Below are positions 53,383 to 61,538 of a DNA stretch of 61,976 nt, in pieces. Numbering within the stretch: position 1 is the first letter of the stretch; every line of letters begins with the position of its first letter. Under the pieces are notes generated by a model. The model had not been told where the DNA came from. It saw only the letters and a program-made list of their open reading frames with translations, and ran no database searches. This stretch comes from Nitrospirales bacterium. GTDB taxonomy: Bacteria > Nitrospirota > Nitrospiria > Nitrospirales > UBA8639. Made by a program: the position numbers and the translations under genes. The DNA lies in assembly GCA_029261235.1 (NCBI GenBank), contig JAJDBS010000187.1:1-61976 (forward strand). Reading direction: 5' to 3'.

Positions 53383-53907
53383 TTTTAAAAACGGTAAGGT
53401 AATGAAGCATTTATGATCGCACTAGTAAAGAGGACGGATTGTCAACTATCACCAAAAGGCAAGCAGAGATTCGAATATTCAGCTAGGACCAAACCCATCT
53501 CTACATTGCAAGAGATGATTACGATCTCTAATTTCACCTCGTAACTATTTAAAAAGGGATATTCCTCTTATGTTCTGATATAAATCTTAATTCTTTCACT
53601 CAACCTCCTGAATGCCTTCCGTATGACATCATAGAAGGAGAATATTACGAGCCAATGGGCTCAGGTTGAGCCTATTTTCGTATGGATCAGGGTAGATGGG
53701 CACTATCTGAGCATCAAAAAAAGAGTAAGGCAGGAATTGGCAGGCAAGGAATCCTTGGATAGCAAAGAAAGTAGAAGAGGGAAGATTGATATGGCAGATA
53801 CCAAAAGTAATGGCCATTAGAGCATATTTAGTTCCTGGGGCCATTCGTTTCGATTTTTGGTGTGGTCCTAAGCCCTTATCCGCCTAGCTCTATATAACAC
53901 CCCATTG
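53383..53907. other. Gene-poor intergenic region
   Basis: 525 bp between the giant lipoprotein gene and the lectin-like gene. No credible gene is seen. A stop-free plus-strand stretch around 53640-53815 (reading VEPIFVWIRVDGHYLSIKKRV) has no start with a ribosome-binding site. It may be the decayed start of the next gene, which itself lacks an export signal. No strong terminator hairpin is evident. Confidence 0.35.
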
Positions 53908-54648
53908 ATGGGCGATGTATCGCGGATTGAGTTTCAAGCCGATCGTATCGCAATTGTCGTTGGAGAAGAAATACAAGCAGCCACCATGTTCCTCCCCGCA
54001 AATCAGCTTTGGATGCCAACAGATATTGAAATCAAGCCAGGACAGATGGTAAAGATATCCTCCCGAGGCCGAGCCCACCTTGCCCTCCATCACCTGGTAG
54101 ATGCGGCTATTCGCGATGACCCTGTTGAATACGAATGGACGGGCCCTAGTGGAAAACAAACGAAGAAACCACTTCCAGGGGATAAAATCAGAAATGAGAG
54201 GCTGATCTGCCAAAATGGTCCTTATGGAGAGCTGCTTGGTTTTATTTCGTATTCGGACCAGGAAATTCCCAGCCCAGTTAATCCTAGGCCAGGGAAGATC
54301 TACCGTTTGAGCAACTTTGGCTACATTCGCAACGATATTGAGAAGACCGGAAAACTTTGGCTCACCTTAAACGATTTGGTCTTGGACGGTTCAGACCGAT
54401 CACGTGACCTTTTTCTCTTGAACGAAAAAGAGATAAAAAAGCGCTATGATAAATTCTTAACAGTCGACAAACCACCTCTCATGGCTGATCGTAAAAGAAC
54501 CTGGAATAAAATTTTGAAAGAGGGACGGTGGAATATGTGGTTTGATGACAATATTGGTAGCTACCAGGTCAATCTTAAATTTGTGGATAAGATCGCTAAT
54601 ATTGAATTGGCTACTATATGCAATTTGGTAGATGAGGAGACTGGATGA
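53908..54648 (+). CDS. LecA (PA-IL)-like sugar-binding protein with an insertion
   Basis: The ~246-residue protein has the PA-IL lectin pattern: LWMPTDIEIKPGQMVKISSRG near the N-terminus, GPSGKQ and GPYGELLGFI in the middle, then KLWLTLNDLVLDG and late NIGSYQVNL. About 80 residues are inserted between the two last blocks compared with the compact family fold. No signal peptide is present, unlike all neighbours. The ATG at 53908 has no good ribosome-binding site and a gene-poor stretch precedes it, so the N-terminus may be lost. Its end overlaps the phosphatase gene by 4 bp. Confidence 0.6.
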   Translation: MGDVSRIEFQADRIAIVVGEEIQAATMFLPANQLWMPTDIEIKPGQMVKISSRGRAHLALHHLVDAAIRDDPVEYEWTGPSGKQTKKPLPGDKIRNERLICQNGPYGELLGFISYSDQEIPSPVNPRPGKIYRLSNFGYIRNDIEKTGKLWLTLNDLVLDGSDRSRDLFLLNEKEIKKRYDKFLTVDKPPLMADRKRTWNKILKEGRWNMWFDDNIGSYQVNLKFVDKIANIELATICNLVDEETG

Positions 54649-55520
54649 CGGTTAGGATAGTTCTAAAGTTTTTATTGATAGTATCCATTTTTACGGGATG
54701 TCAGACACCTGAGCGAAATCCCCTACTCCAAGCAACGGTGTGGATGCAAACAGCCGCCGAATACGAGGCCAATACCATTACTCTTTACCGGAATGCTCAA
54801 TTACAAATAAAGCAACTGGTTAGCAAAAGGACAAGTAAAGATAAACGACCTATGGCAATAATCATGGACATCGATGAAACTGTCCTCGATAATAGCCCTT
54901 ATAGTGCCTATAGAGTGTTGTACGGTCGTGATTACAGCCCCTTGGAGTGGGATGGCTGGGTGAAGGACCGCCAAGCGAAATTGATTCCAGGAAGCAAAGA
55001 GTTTATCGAGACGGTTAAACCTTATGTTAGGATTTTTTGGGTCACTAACCGGACTTGTTTTCATCGCGAAAAATCTGACGACCCATGCCCTCAACATCAG
55101 GATACATGGGCAAATTTATCTGATCTAGGGATTCCAACCAAACATGATGATTTTTTTCTGCGTGAAGCGAAACCGCCAAAAAAATGTTTACATCATTTTC
55201 GAAAGGTGTATGGGGAAACTCTATCAATGAAACTTTCTTCGGGTTGGCCAAAGGAAAAAAGCTATCGCAGGGAATGTATTGGTCTGAATTACGATGTGGT
55301 GATGCTGATCGGGGACGATCTTGGAGACTTTTTGTCCGTGACTAAAGACGATGGACCATTGTCAGTGGAAGAACGGCGAGAATTAATTAACAAGAACCAA
55401 AATCGCTGGGGCACGAAGTGGTTCATGCTTCCCAATCCTACTTATGGTTCATGGGAAGATGCCGCTAGGAAGGCCGCACAGCACGGTCTTTCCTCTTGGA
55501 AGTACACAACCGAGCACTAA
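54645..55520 (+). CDS. Lipoprotein acid phosphatase, e(P4)/HAD superfamily
   Basis: The 291-residue protein has a lipobox (IFTGC, Cys19) and the HAD signature DIDETVLDNSPY (D75, D77), the motif of class B/C acid phosphatases and of the e(P4) 5'-nucleotidase lipoprotein. GDDLGDF near residue 224 supplies the metal-binding Asp pair. Such enzymes dephosphorylate nucleotides or other phosphomonoesters in the periplasm. The start overlaps the lectin-like gene's stop (ATGA), so the pair is coupled; lectin-guided phosphatase use is an inference. Confidence 0.88.
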   Translation: MTVRIVLKFLLIVSIFTGCQTPERNPLLQATVWMQTAAEYEANTITLYRNAQLQIKQLVSKRTSKDKRPMAIIMDIDETVLDNSPYSAYRVLYGRDYSPLEWDGWVKDRQAKLIPGSKEFIETVKPYVRIFWVTNRTCFHREKSDDPCPQHQDTWANLSDLGIPTKHDDFFLREAKPPKKCLHHFRKVYGETLSMKLSSGWPKEKSYRRECIGLNYDVVMLIGDDLGDFLSVTKDDGPLSVEERRELINKNQNRWGTKWFMLPNPTYGSWEDAARKAAQHGLSSWKYTTEH

Positions 55521-55917
55521 AGTTGGTCTTGCTCTCAACAAGTTGATAAGAGAAAAGTAACTCACTTTTGGTGAGGAATGAATGTAAGCTCGCTCAAAAG
55601 GTAATCGAATTACCTAACATCCCTGGGATATTTTTTGAAGGGCCAATCCTACCTATCTATGTTATGAAAAGAAAATCTAAGAACAACACATGCTTGAACC
55701 TCTAATTGTTCCTACGGTTCAAGAATACTGCCTCATCTTTTGTAATTATGTTCTGTCCATTAGTCCACAAACTTCGAAGAGTTTTCAAATAGACGATAGT
55801 TTTAAAAAAATAAAACCGAATATTCCCATTTCATTGATCTATTCACGGACATAATTTTCAACAATCCAGAATGGCAGATAATGACGTTTCATCCTTTTGG
55901 CTAATCCATGTTTTTTG
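55521..55917. other. Gene-free region between convergent genes
   Basis: About 400 bp, A+T-rich, between the phosphatase gene and the end of the phospholipase D gene on the other strand. No gene, clear terminator hairpin or repeat is visible. Confidence 0.35.
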
Positions 55918-56979
55918 TTAGTTAATCACCTCTCCAAAATCCGCACAGATCCGATCAATTTCCGCTCGAACAAATTGACCAAGCCTGCGTTGTTTTCTCC
56001 TGATGGCAGCTTGGGTTTCTTCCAAATCACCAATCACAACTATATTTTCATCGTTGGTCAAATTTGCTGGCCCGGTATAATTAAAACTACCCCCAATAAC
56101 CAACTGATCATCGATGACCATAAGCTTATGATGCACTTTCCCCAATGCTCCTCGATTCCCCGCTACACAGAGAGAAACTCCGGGAACGCGAAGGTGATGC
56201 GTCGCTGCCCAGCTTTGGTTGGCTTGACGTTTATCTAATACTCCATTGATTTGAATCCCTCGGGCAGCTGCATTCTTCAGGACATCATCAATACCTGACG
56301 ATTGCGCAAAGGTAAAGACTGCAAAATCAATTCGAGTCTGAGCTTTGAGAATTTGCTTAATGATTTCCATTTCTGGGGCATGATCCGGAGCAAACAGCGG
56401 CTTTATGCGTATACCGGATATCTTCGTTTCAATCGGTTTTTCGTCACGGTCCATTGACCGTTTTCCAAACCGCCCTTGGCGTATCTCTCGAAATTCCTTG
56501 GTATACGCATTAGCTACTTTTTTATCCTTCAGGATAATCACATGATTCAAATTCTTTCCCACGCCGGTATCAGTGAAATTTGTCGATCCCGTTAGGACAG
56601 CACTTCCATCTCGAACAATAAATTTTTGATGGAAAATCGCAGGATTAAAATCAGCCTTCACATCGACATCCGTGCGTAGCATTGCAGCATGAAGGATACG
56701 ATTACTCTCATGTCGTCCTCCAGATTGAAATGGAGTCTGATGAATTTTCCCTGATCGCAGATAATCTTGTTCAAGCACAACTTGAACGGTTTTCACTCCT
56801 CGCTGTTTCGCAGCAGTTACGGCTTGGGCGATCGGGGTATTATCGATTTCTTGGACCGCCACATATAAGGTTTTCTTAGCCTTGCCAATAAACGATATAA
56901 TCTCTTGCCTCAGATCATCTGGCCCACCCACTTCTTGAGGCCCTAAATGAATTTCAAGGTTTCCAATTTTCATGGGCAT
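55918..56979 (-). CDS. Phospholipase D-like protein with two HKD motifs
   Basis: The 353-residue protein carries both catalytic HxKxxxxD-GSxN motifs: HQKFIVRDGSAVLTGSTN (H117, K119, D124) and HHKLMVIDDQLVIGGSFN near residue 287. Both look intact. No signal peptide is present, so it may be cytoplasmic or exported by another route. This family includes lipases, nucleases and toxins (Nuc, Tle5-type). In an island of lipid- and protein-degrading enzymes, phospholipid or nucleic-acid cleavage are both possible. It is convergent with the acid phosphatase gene. Confidence 0.88.
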   Translation of the reverse strand: MPMKIGNLEIHLGPQEVGGPDDLRQEIISFIGKAKKTLYVAVQEIDNTPIAQAVTAAKQRGVKTVQVVLEQDYLRSGKIHQTPFQSGGRHESNRILHAAMLRTDVDVKADFNPAIFHQKFIVRDGSAVLTGSTNFTDTGVGKNLNHVIILKDKKVANAYTKEFREIRQGRFGKRSMDRDEKPIETKISGIRIKPLFAPDHAPEMEIIKQILKAQTRIDFAVFTFAQSSGIDDVLKNAAARGIQINGVLDKRQANQSWAATHHLRVPGVSLCVAGNRGALGKVHHKLMVIDDQLVIGGSFNYTGPANLTNDENIVVIGDLEETQAAIRRKQRRLGQFVRAEIDRICADFGEVIN

Positions 56980-57083
56980 GAGCTATCTCCGTTGCAAAAG
57001 GTTGGCGAAAGAAATTCTGTCCGTTGAGAAAGACAACACAGCGCATTTTCTTAAAACCATTTCAAGGGTTCATTTGGTAAATT

Positions 57084-57893
57084 TCATAATGCCTTTGAAA
57101 GCTCTTTCACATCAGGGTAATATTTGGCGGTAAATTCCTGAAGCTCTGGAAAAGTCTTGTCATTCGCAAGGGATAAATAATGCGCAAACACGCTAACTTC
57201 TTCAGTGGTGAGAATTTCTTTCTTCCACGCCACTGCCAAAAGCTCGAGATGATTAAGAAAGCGATCAGTTTTACGCAATAAGCTACCTTCCTCTACTGTG
57301 ACTCGTTTCTCTTGATTAAGAAAAGTGGTAAGTGCATTCGCCAACAAAATTCTTTCCTCCCCCTCGTATCCTTCAATAATTGATATTATGTTAGATATAT
57401 CATTATCCCCATAAAACGCTTTTTCCTGTTCGAACAGAAATTGAATACGTTTCCATTGCGATTCTTTTTCAGCAATTAAGATTTCTCGATGACGATCACG
57501 TCGTTCTTTGTCTCTGCCATCATGATATTTACGTATTTGAACAAAAGCTGTGATAGCGGCAAAGATAAACCCGAGAATTGTGGTTACGTCCCCCCATCCA
57601 ATTTCCCGCCAGTGAAGCTTGAAGTTTGACTTAATGTCCGAACGTACATTTTCTAAGATCTCAATCTGCTTTAGCTGTGCCGTCTCGATCTCCACAAGAC
57701 CACCTTTAATTTCGGAACTAGCCGTCTGAAGGTCAGCCCTAAGCTGATCGAGGTCAGATTCTACGCGATGTACATCGACTATGGTTGCCAGTTGCGAGTC
57801 CGCTGGGGTTCCAGCATTTATGTACGTTGTGGGGAAGACAAGGATTATAAGGGAAGCCATTAAGACTACTTTAAACTTGAATCTGCAGATCAT
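57084..57893 (-). CDS. Membrane-anchored coiled-coil protein, unknown function
   Basis: The 269-residue protein has a signal or membrane segment (residues 8-27), a predicted coiled coil (residues ~35-90, LDQLRADLQTASSEI), a membrane span (VTTILGFIFAAITAFVQI) and a cytoplasmic-type helical tail with FLNHLELLAVAWKKEIL, reminiscent of the DUF4760 tail. The last point is only a resemblance. It is in the same orientation as, and 104 bp before, the phospholipase D gene, so it could be an anchoring or immunity-like partner, which is speculation. Confidence 0.5.
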   Translation of the reverse strand: MICRFKFKVVLMASLIILVFPTTYINAGTPADSQLATIVDVHRVESDLDQLRADLQTASSEIKGGLVEIETAQLKQIEILENVRSDIKSNFKLHWREIGWGDVTTILGFIFAAITAFVQIRKYHDGRDKERRDRHREILIAEKESQWKRIQFLFEQEKAFYGDNDISNIISIIEGYEGEERILLANALTTFLNQEKRVTVEEGSLLRKTDRFLNHLELLAVAWKKEILTTEEVSVFAHYLSLANDKTFPELQEFTAKYYPDVKELSKAL

Positions 57894-58001
57894 GCCAGGT
57901 TACCTCTCAAATGCTTTTAATATCCGAACAGCTTCCCTCCAAATCTATTGAGAGACTGTATGGAAATGTTCGAATAAAATCTATAGGTCACTTACTTCTC
58001 C

Positions 58002-58143
58002 AATTCCCTGTTAATTCCCTGTTCTTGAATAAGCTGCAAAAAAGTTAAACTGTCAAACACTTTATTTCTATTGCTTGTTGAACGATTTCAGTTAAAATTC
58101 CTCCCTCTCAAACGCAATAATTTCCCTGTATTTTCCCTGTTAA
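58002..58143. repeat. Clustered TTCCCTGT repeats
   Basis: Two pairs of the octamer TTCCCTGT occur: AATTCCCTGTTAATTCCCTG-type at 58002-58023 and AATTTCCCTGTATTTTCCCT-type at 58119-58143. The reverse reading is a repeated ACAGGGAA. Such paired motifs are common in bacterial intergenic DNA left by mobile elements. The rest of 57894-58489 has no credible gene apart from the direct repeat at 58408. Confidence 0.45.
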
Positions 58144-58407
58144 AGACGGAAATGAAATTTTAAAGGAAATGACTACTTGGAAGGCGGCAAGTCTGGAATA
58201 ACTAATGGATTTAACAGGTAGGGTTAGATAACATGGGAGAGAAATTCACTGCTGACTGCACACACCGCCAGCCAGTACACAGCACAACAAGGTTCTCCCA
58301 AGAGGGCCAAAATTCTCCAAAGAAGTCCTCGGGATATTTCTGCGTCGAGTCGTACTTGGCGCGCACTATCACTTCCATCTCCTTAATTATTCCCTTATTC
58401 ATCCAGT

Positions 58408-58468
58408 TTTCTCTGACGGAATTTTGACGGACCCAATGTAGTTGTGTTTGTGGGACCGAGAGAAACAT
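58408..58468 (+). repeat. Right copy of the diverged ~60-bp direct repeat
   Basis: It matches 34161-34221 in the same orientation at about 80% identity, including TTTTCTCTG, ATTTTG and GTGGGACC blocks. The internal inverted repeat is weaker here. It sits just left of the IS3-family remnant breakpoint. Together the two copies bracket the 24-kb exported-enzyme island. Confidence 0.5.
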
Positions 58469-58489
58469 TGGATAATCCATATTTACACA

Positions 58490-58669
58490 TCGATACTCTT
58501 TGAGTCGCTTGAGATCTGAGGATTCGAGGCCGCCGTATTTGGCTTTCCAATTGTAATATGTCGCATCACTGATCCCATGCTCCAGGCAGAGGTCTTTGAC
58601 CTTGAGCCCGCTCTCCCCTTGTCTCAAAATCGTAATAATCTGCGTTTCACTAAATCGACTGGTTTTCAT
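58490..58669 (-). pseudogene. Truncated IS3-family transposase OrfA (helix-turn-helix part)
   Basis: From ATG 58669 (AGGAGG 5 bases upstream) the minus strand reads MKTSRFSETQII, then VKDLCLEHGISDATYYNWKA and DLKRLKEY, the start of IS3/IS407-type OrfA. Similarity stops near 58490, after which the sequence is unrelated, so most of OrfA and all of OrfB are lost. The upstream end, TGTAAGCTTCCCC at about 58738, looks like the IS terminus. Confidence 0.75.
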
Positions 58670-58741
58670 AGGAACCTCCTGGGTGAGTATGCCAGAAAGC
58701 TCTACTTTTGATCTGTCCACATTTTGGGGAAGCTTACAGGG

Positions 58742-58954
58742 GAACCGTATGAGCACTTTGTGACACCTGAGAAATACATCCAGTCGAAAGCGGAAACTTA
58801 CACGGTCGAAGGCTAGAATAGCGTCTTCCGCCACTTTCTAGTCCGCTTCCGGAGGAAAACGAAATATTCTAGCAAAAACGAATCTATGCTGAGGTGTTCC
58901 GTCATGCTCTTGATGGCGAAATGGAACGACGAACTACAATATCTACTCAATTAA
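58742..58954 (+). pseudogene. IS1-family transposase 3' remnant
   Basis: Translating from 58742 gives EPYEHFVTPEKYIQS, ETYTVEG, a TAG stop, then NSVFRHFLVRFRRKTK and MLLMAKWND. This is the C-terminal block of an IS1-type transposase with an in-frame stop replacing the usual Tyr. The 5' part is missing exactly where the IS3 end abuts (58738-58741), so the IS3 element inserted into it. A related fragment lies inverted at 61539-61976. Confidence 0.75.
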
Positions 58955-58995
58955 CAATACAGATTAATGGATATGGAACATTGCAAGACCCACCT

Positions 58996-60270
58996 TTAAA
59001 CTTCATTAAGCGTTACTTCATTGATGCTTCCACTTGAACGACTATAAGAGCGCCATAGATAGAGTGATACGAAACCATACGAAAATACCATACCCAATGT
59101 TGCGCCCAATATTCCCCAAAATGCGGTTAGCACTAAAGTGAAAATTAGACTGAAGACTCCAGTTTGTAAATAACATAGAAATTGACGATCTGGTTGCTCT
59201 AGAGCCTGATGGACTGCCCCAAAGACTACTGAACATGAAAAAAATACTGGGACAATTCCAACGATCCAAAATAAGTCAGAATACTCGTCATATTTACCCC
59301 TGAACATCCAATTAATGATTTCGTGGTTCCACTGTCCCAAAAAGAGCCAGTATACTAGAGAGCCAGCAACCAATGAACTCAAAGCAGTCCATGCAATCTT
59401 GTCAAATTCAAACTTGTTCCGAGCCCTCACGAAGGCAGAAATCAAAACTCGACCAACTGCTGTTATTACATGCATCATTGGAACTATCAGTATATGTAAG
59501 ACCTTAAATGCCCCAACGACTTCTAGTTCATAAAATAACGGTAAAATGAGAAAATAAATATTTCCAAAACCCCAGGAAAAAAAGCTGGTTCCGAGGACCC
59601 ACTTTCCATAGTCCCAATGATCATGGGCCACAACATTAGTTGATACGGTTTCTTCCTCTAGAGTCCGTCCAATCTTTAAGCGCGTGTTCAACCAAATCCC
59701 TGAAATTAAACTCGCACCTCCAAGAATACCTAACGCAACTACTCCAGAAAGCCATTCAGTTTCTTGGGCTACAACAATACCTAGCAGCGCAAGGACGAGA
59801 TACAACTTTCCGGCATAACCTGCATAATAGGCTTCCAAATTCACATAGCAGATTCGGCGCATTATCCACTGAAAAAAGACCATAGGGCTTATGAGGCTTA
59901 GTAGTATCAGCCATAATGCTAGAGCCTCGTTTCCGAGATACCAGCAAGAAATCCCAGCTATGGCGAGTAAGGCACTTACGCTGGCTGTTAATATCCAGTG
60001 GCATTTGAGAAGGGCCCGTAGATATGCTGACAGGTCATTCTGATATCGACCATTACCGAAGATCAAAATTGGTTCAATTAATAACGCTGAGTGAATACAT
60101 CCCACAAGTAAAAGTCCCGTGTAAGCGACGACAAATTCACCATACTCTTGTGAGGTCATCCAGCGAGCAAGCAAAAGATTCACAAAAAAATTTGAAAGTG
60201 CAAAAAACCCTTGATCTAGAGTAGAACCTATGCCCTTTACGAGCCAGTATCTGAGAGTCTTTGTATTCAC
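58996..60270 (-). CDS. Polysaccharide/oligosaccharide flippase (Wzx-like)
   Basis: The 424-residue integral membrane protein has about 12 hydrophobic segments and the family's N-terminal GSTLDQGFFALSNFFVNLLLA and LARWMTSQEYGEFV. Such proteins flip lipid-linked sugar units across the inner membrane. It follows the glycosyltransferase gene by 60 bp on the same strand, so they form a surface-polysaccharide pair. Both lie between two inverted IS1 remnants. Confidence 0.82.
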   Translation of the reverse strand: MNTKTLRYWLVKGIGSTLDQGFFALSNFFVNLLLARWMTSQEYGEFVVAYTGLLLVGCIHSALLIEPILIFGNGRYQNDLSAYLRALLKCHWILTASVSALLAIAGISCWYLGNEALALWLILLSLISPMVFFQWIMRRICYVNLEAYYAGYAGKLYLVLALLGIVVAQETEWLSGVVALGILGGASLISGIWLNTRLKIGRTLEEETVSTNVVAHDHWDYGKWVLGTSFFSWGFGNIYFLILPLFYELEVVGAFKVLHILIVPMMHVITAVGRVLISAFVRARNKFEFDKIAWTALSSLVAGSLVYWLFLGQWNHEIINWMFRGKYDEYSDLFWIVGIVPVFFSCSVVFGAVHQALEQPDRQFLCYLQTGVFSLIFTLVLTAFWGILGATLGMVFSYGFVSLYLWRSYSRSSGSINEVTLNEV

Positions 60271-60330
60271 AAATATTTTCCAGCGCCATGCCTTTGAATG
60301 TTTTCCACAAAAACACGAGCGGCTTTCAAT

Positions 60331-61491
60331 CTACCGCATGGCCATTTCATAGATACTCATCATTGCTTGGTGACTCGTTTCCATTGTGTATTTTTCTTCA
60401 AATTCAGCACGTGCTGCTTGACGCATCTGTGTGATCTTCACGGGGTTGTCTATTGCCCAATTGACTTGTTGGGCCAGATCCTCTGCACTCCCTGACCGAA
60501 AGTGAAGCCCCGTCCGTCCATGATGAACGAGTTCGGCGCATGCTCCGATATCGGAAGTGATGACCGGAGTTCCTTTTGCAAATGCTTCTATTGCAATTCG
60601 CCCAAAGGTTTCGTAGGTCTCTGATGCTGAAATAACCACATAGGCTTGGCCCATGAGCTCATACACTTCAGACAAAGGCTTTCTGCCTAACCAGGTCACT
60701 CCAGAGTTTTGCTCTGTTGCTGCAGCGACCTCTGACGCCAAAGGCCCATCGCCAACTATCTTTAGAGGGAGCACTTTCCCAAGCCGCTGCCAAGCCGCTA
60801 GTAACGTATTAAGTCCCTTGCCCGGTGAGAAGCGTCCAACAAAAAGAGCATAGTTTCCTGCCATTTCACTTGCGCCGGGATCTGGATGTACAAAGTGCGC
60901 TTTAATCTTGATCTTTTCTGCAGGAATTCCGCCTGCAATAAATTTCTGTCGTGAAAATTCTGTCAATGCAATGTACATGTCAATTTTTTTTGTCCATGTA
61001 CCAAGGATTCGGTGGGCATAAAGCATTGCTGCCACGGTACCACTTGCCAAGCGACTTTCCCGGTAACAAGCATGCAGAATGCCTGGCCAGGGAAATGACT
61101 TCCCAAGACAATCCTCACATGCCTTGTTGTTGCGAAAAAAAAGCGCATTTGGGCAAAGCAATCGGTAATTATGGAGAAACTGTACGGTGGCCACTCCTTC
61201 GTCTTTCATCGCATAGTAGGCCGATGGAGAGATAAGCGGAAATATATTATGAAAATGTGCAACATTAGGTTTCTCTCGCTTCACAAGTGCTCTAAGCTCT
61301 CGGTACGTAGTTGTATTCCAAATTGTTGTGATGCCAAGGCGAAGATTACTAAAGTCAGTTACTTTCTCATTATGTATTGAGTATCGGACCACCGTATGTC
61401 CATGCTTCTCTAAAGAATCGCCTTCAAGCGAAAAATCTAAATCCTCTCCTCCTGGCATTTGATAAAAATTATGGATTAGCAAGACTTTCAT
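60331..61491 (-). CDS. Glycosyltransferase, family 4 (GT-B fold)
   Basis: This 386-residue protein transfers a sugar from a nucleotide sugar to a lipid or glycan. It shows the N-terminal LLIHNFYQMPGGEDL acceptor-side loop, the GRFSPGKGLNTLLAA motif and the EX7E-type donor site ASETYETFGRIAIEAFAKG. A cluster of Cys (CPNALFFRNNKACEDCLG) in the N-terminal half is a known variant of this branch. It is the upstream gene of the flippase pair. Confidence 0.9.
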   Translation of the reverse strand: MKVLLIHNFYQMPGGEDLDFSLEGDSLEKHGHTVVRYSIHNEKVTDFSNLRLGITTIWNTTTYRELRALVKREKPNVAHFHNIFPLISPSAYYAMKDEGVATVQFLHNYRLLCPNALFFRNNKACEDCLGKSFPWPGILHACYRESRLASGTVAAMLYAHRILGTWTKKIDMYIALTEFSRQKFIAGGIPAEKIKIKAHFVHPDPGASEMAGNYALFVGRFSPGKGLNTLLAAWQRLGKVLPLKIVGDGPLASEVAAATEQNSGVTWLGRKPLSEVYELMGQAYVVISASETYETFGRIAIEAFAKGTPVITSDIGACAELVHHGRTGLHFRSGSAEDLAQQVNWAIDNPVKITQMRQAARAEFEEKYTMETSHQAMMSIYEMAMR

Positions 61492-61538
61492 AATGGTACG
61501 AAACTTTCAATGATCAAGATGGAAAAGATGTGGCATTG

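Noticed and set aside
58211-58834. 207-residue minus-strand frame as one protein
   Set aside because: It joins an IS1 antisense stretch, a real but truncated IS3 OrfA start and unrelated sequence. Only 58490-58669 is supported.
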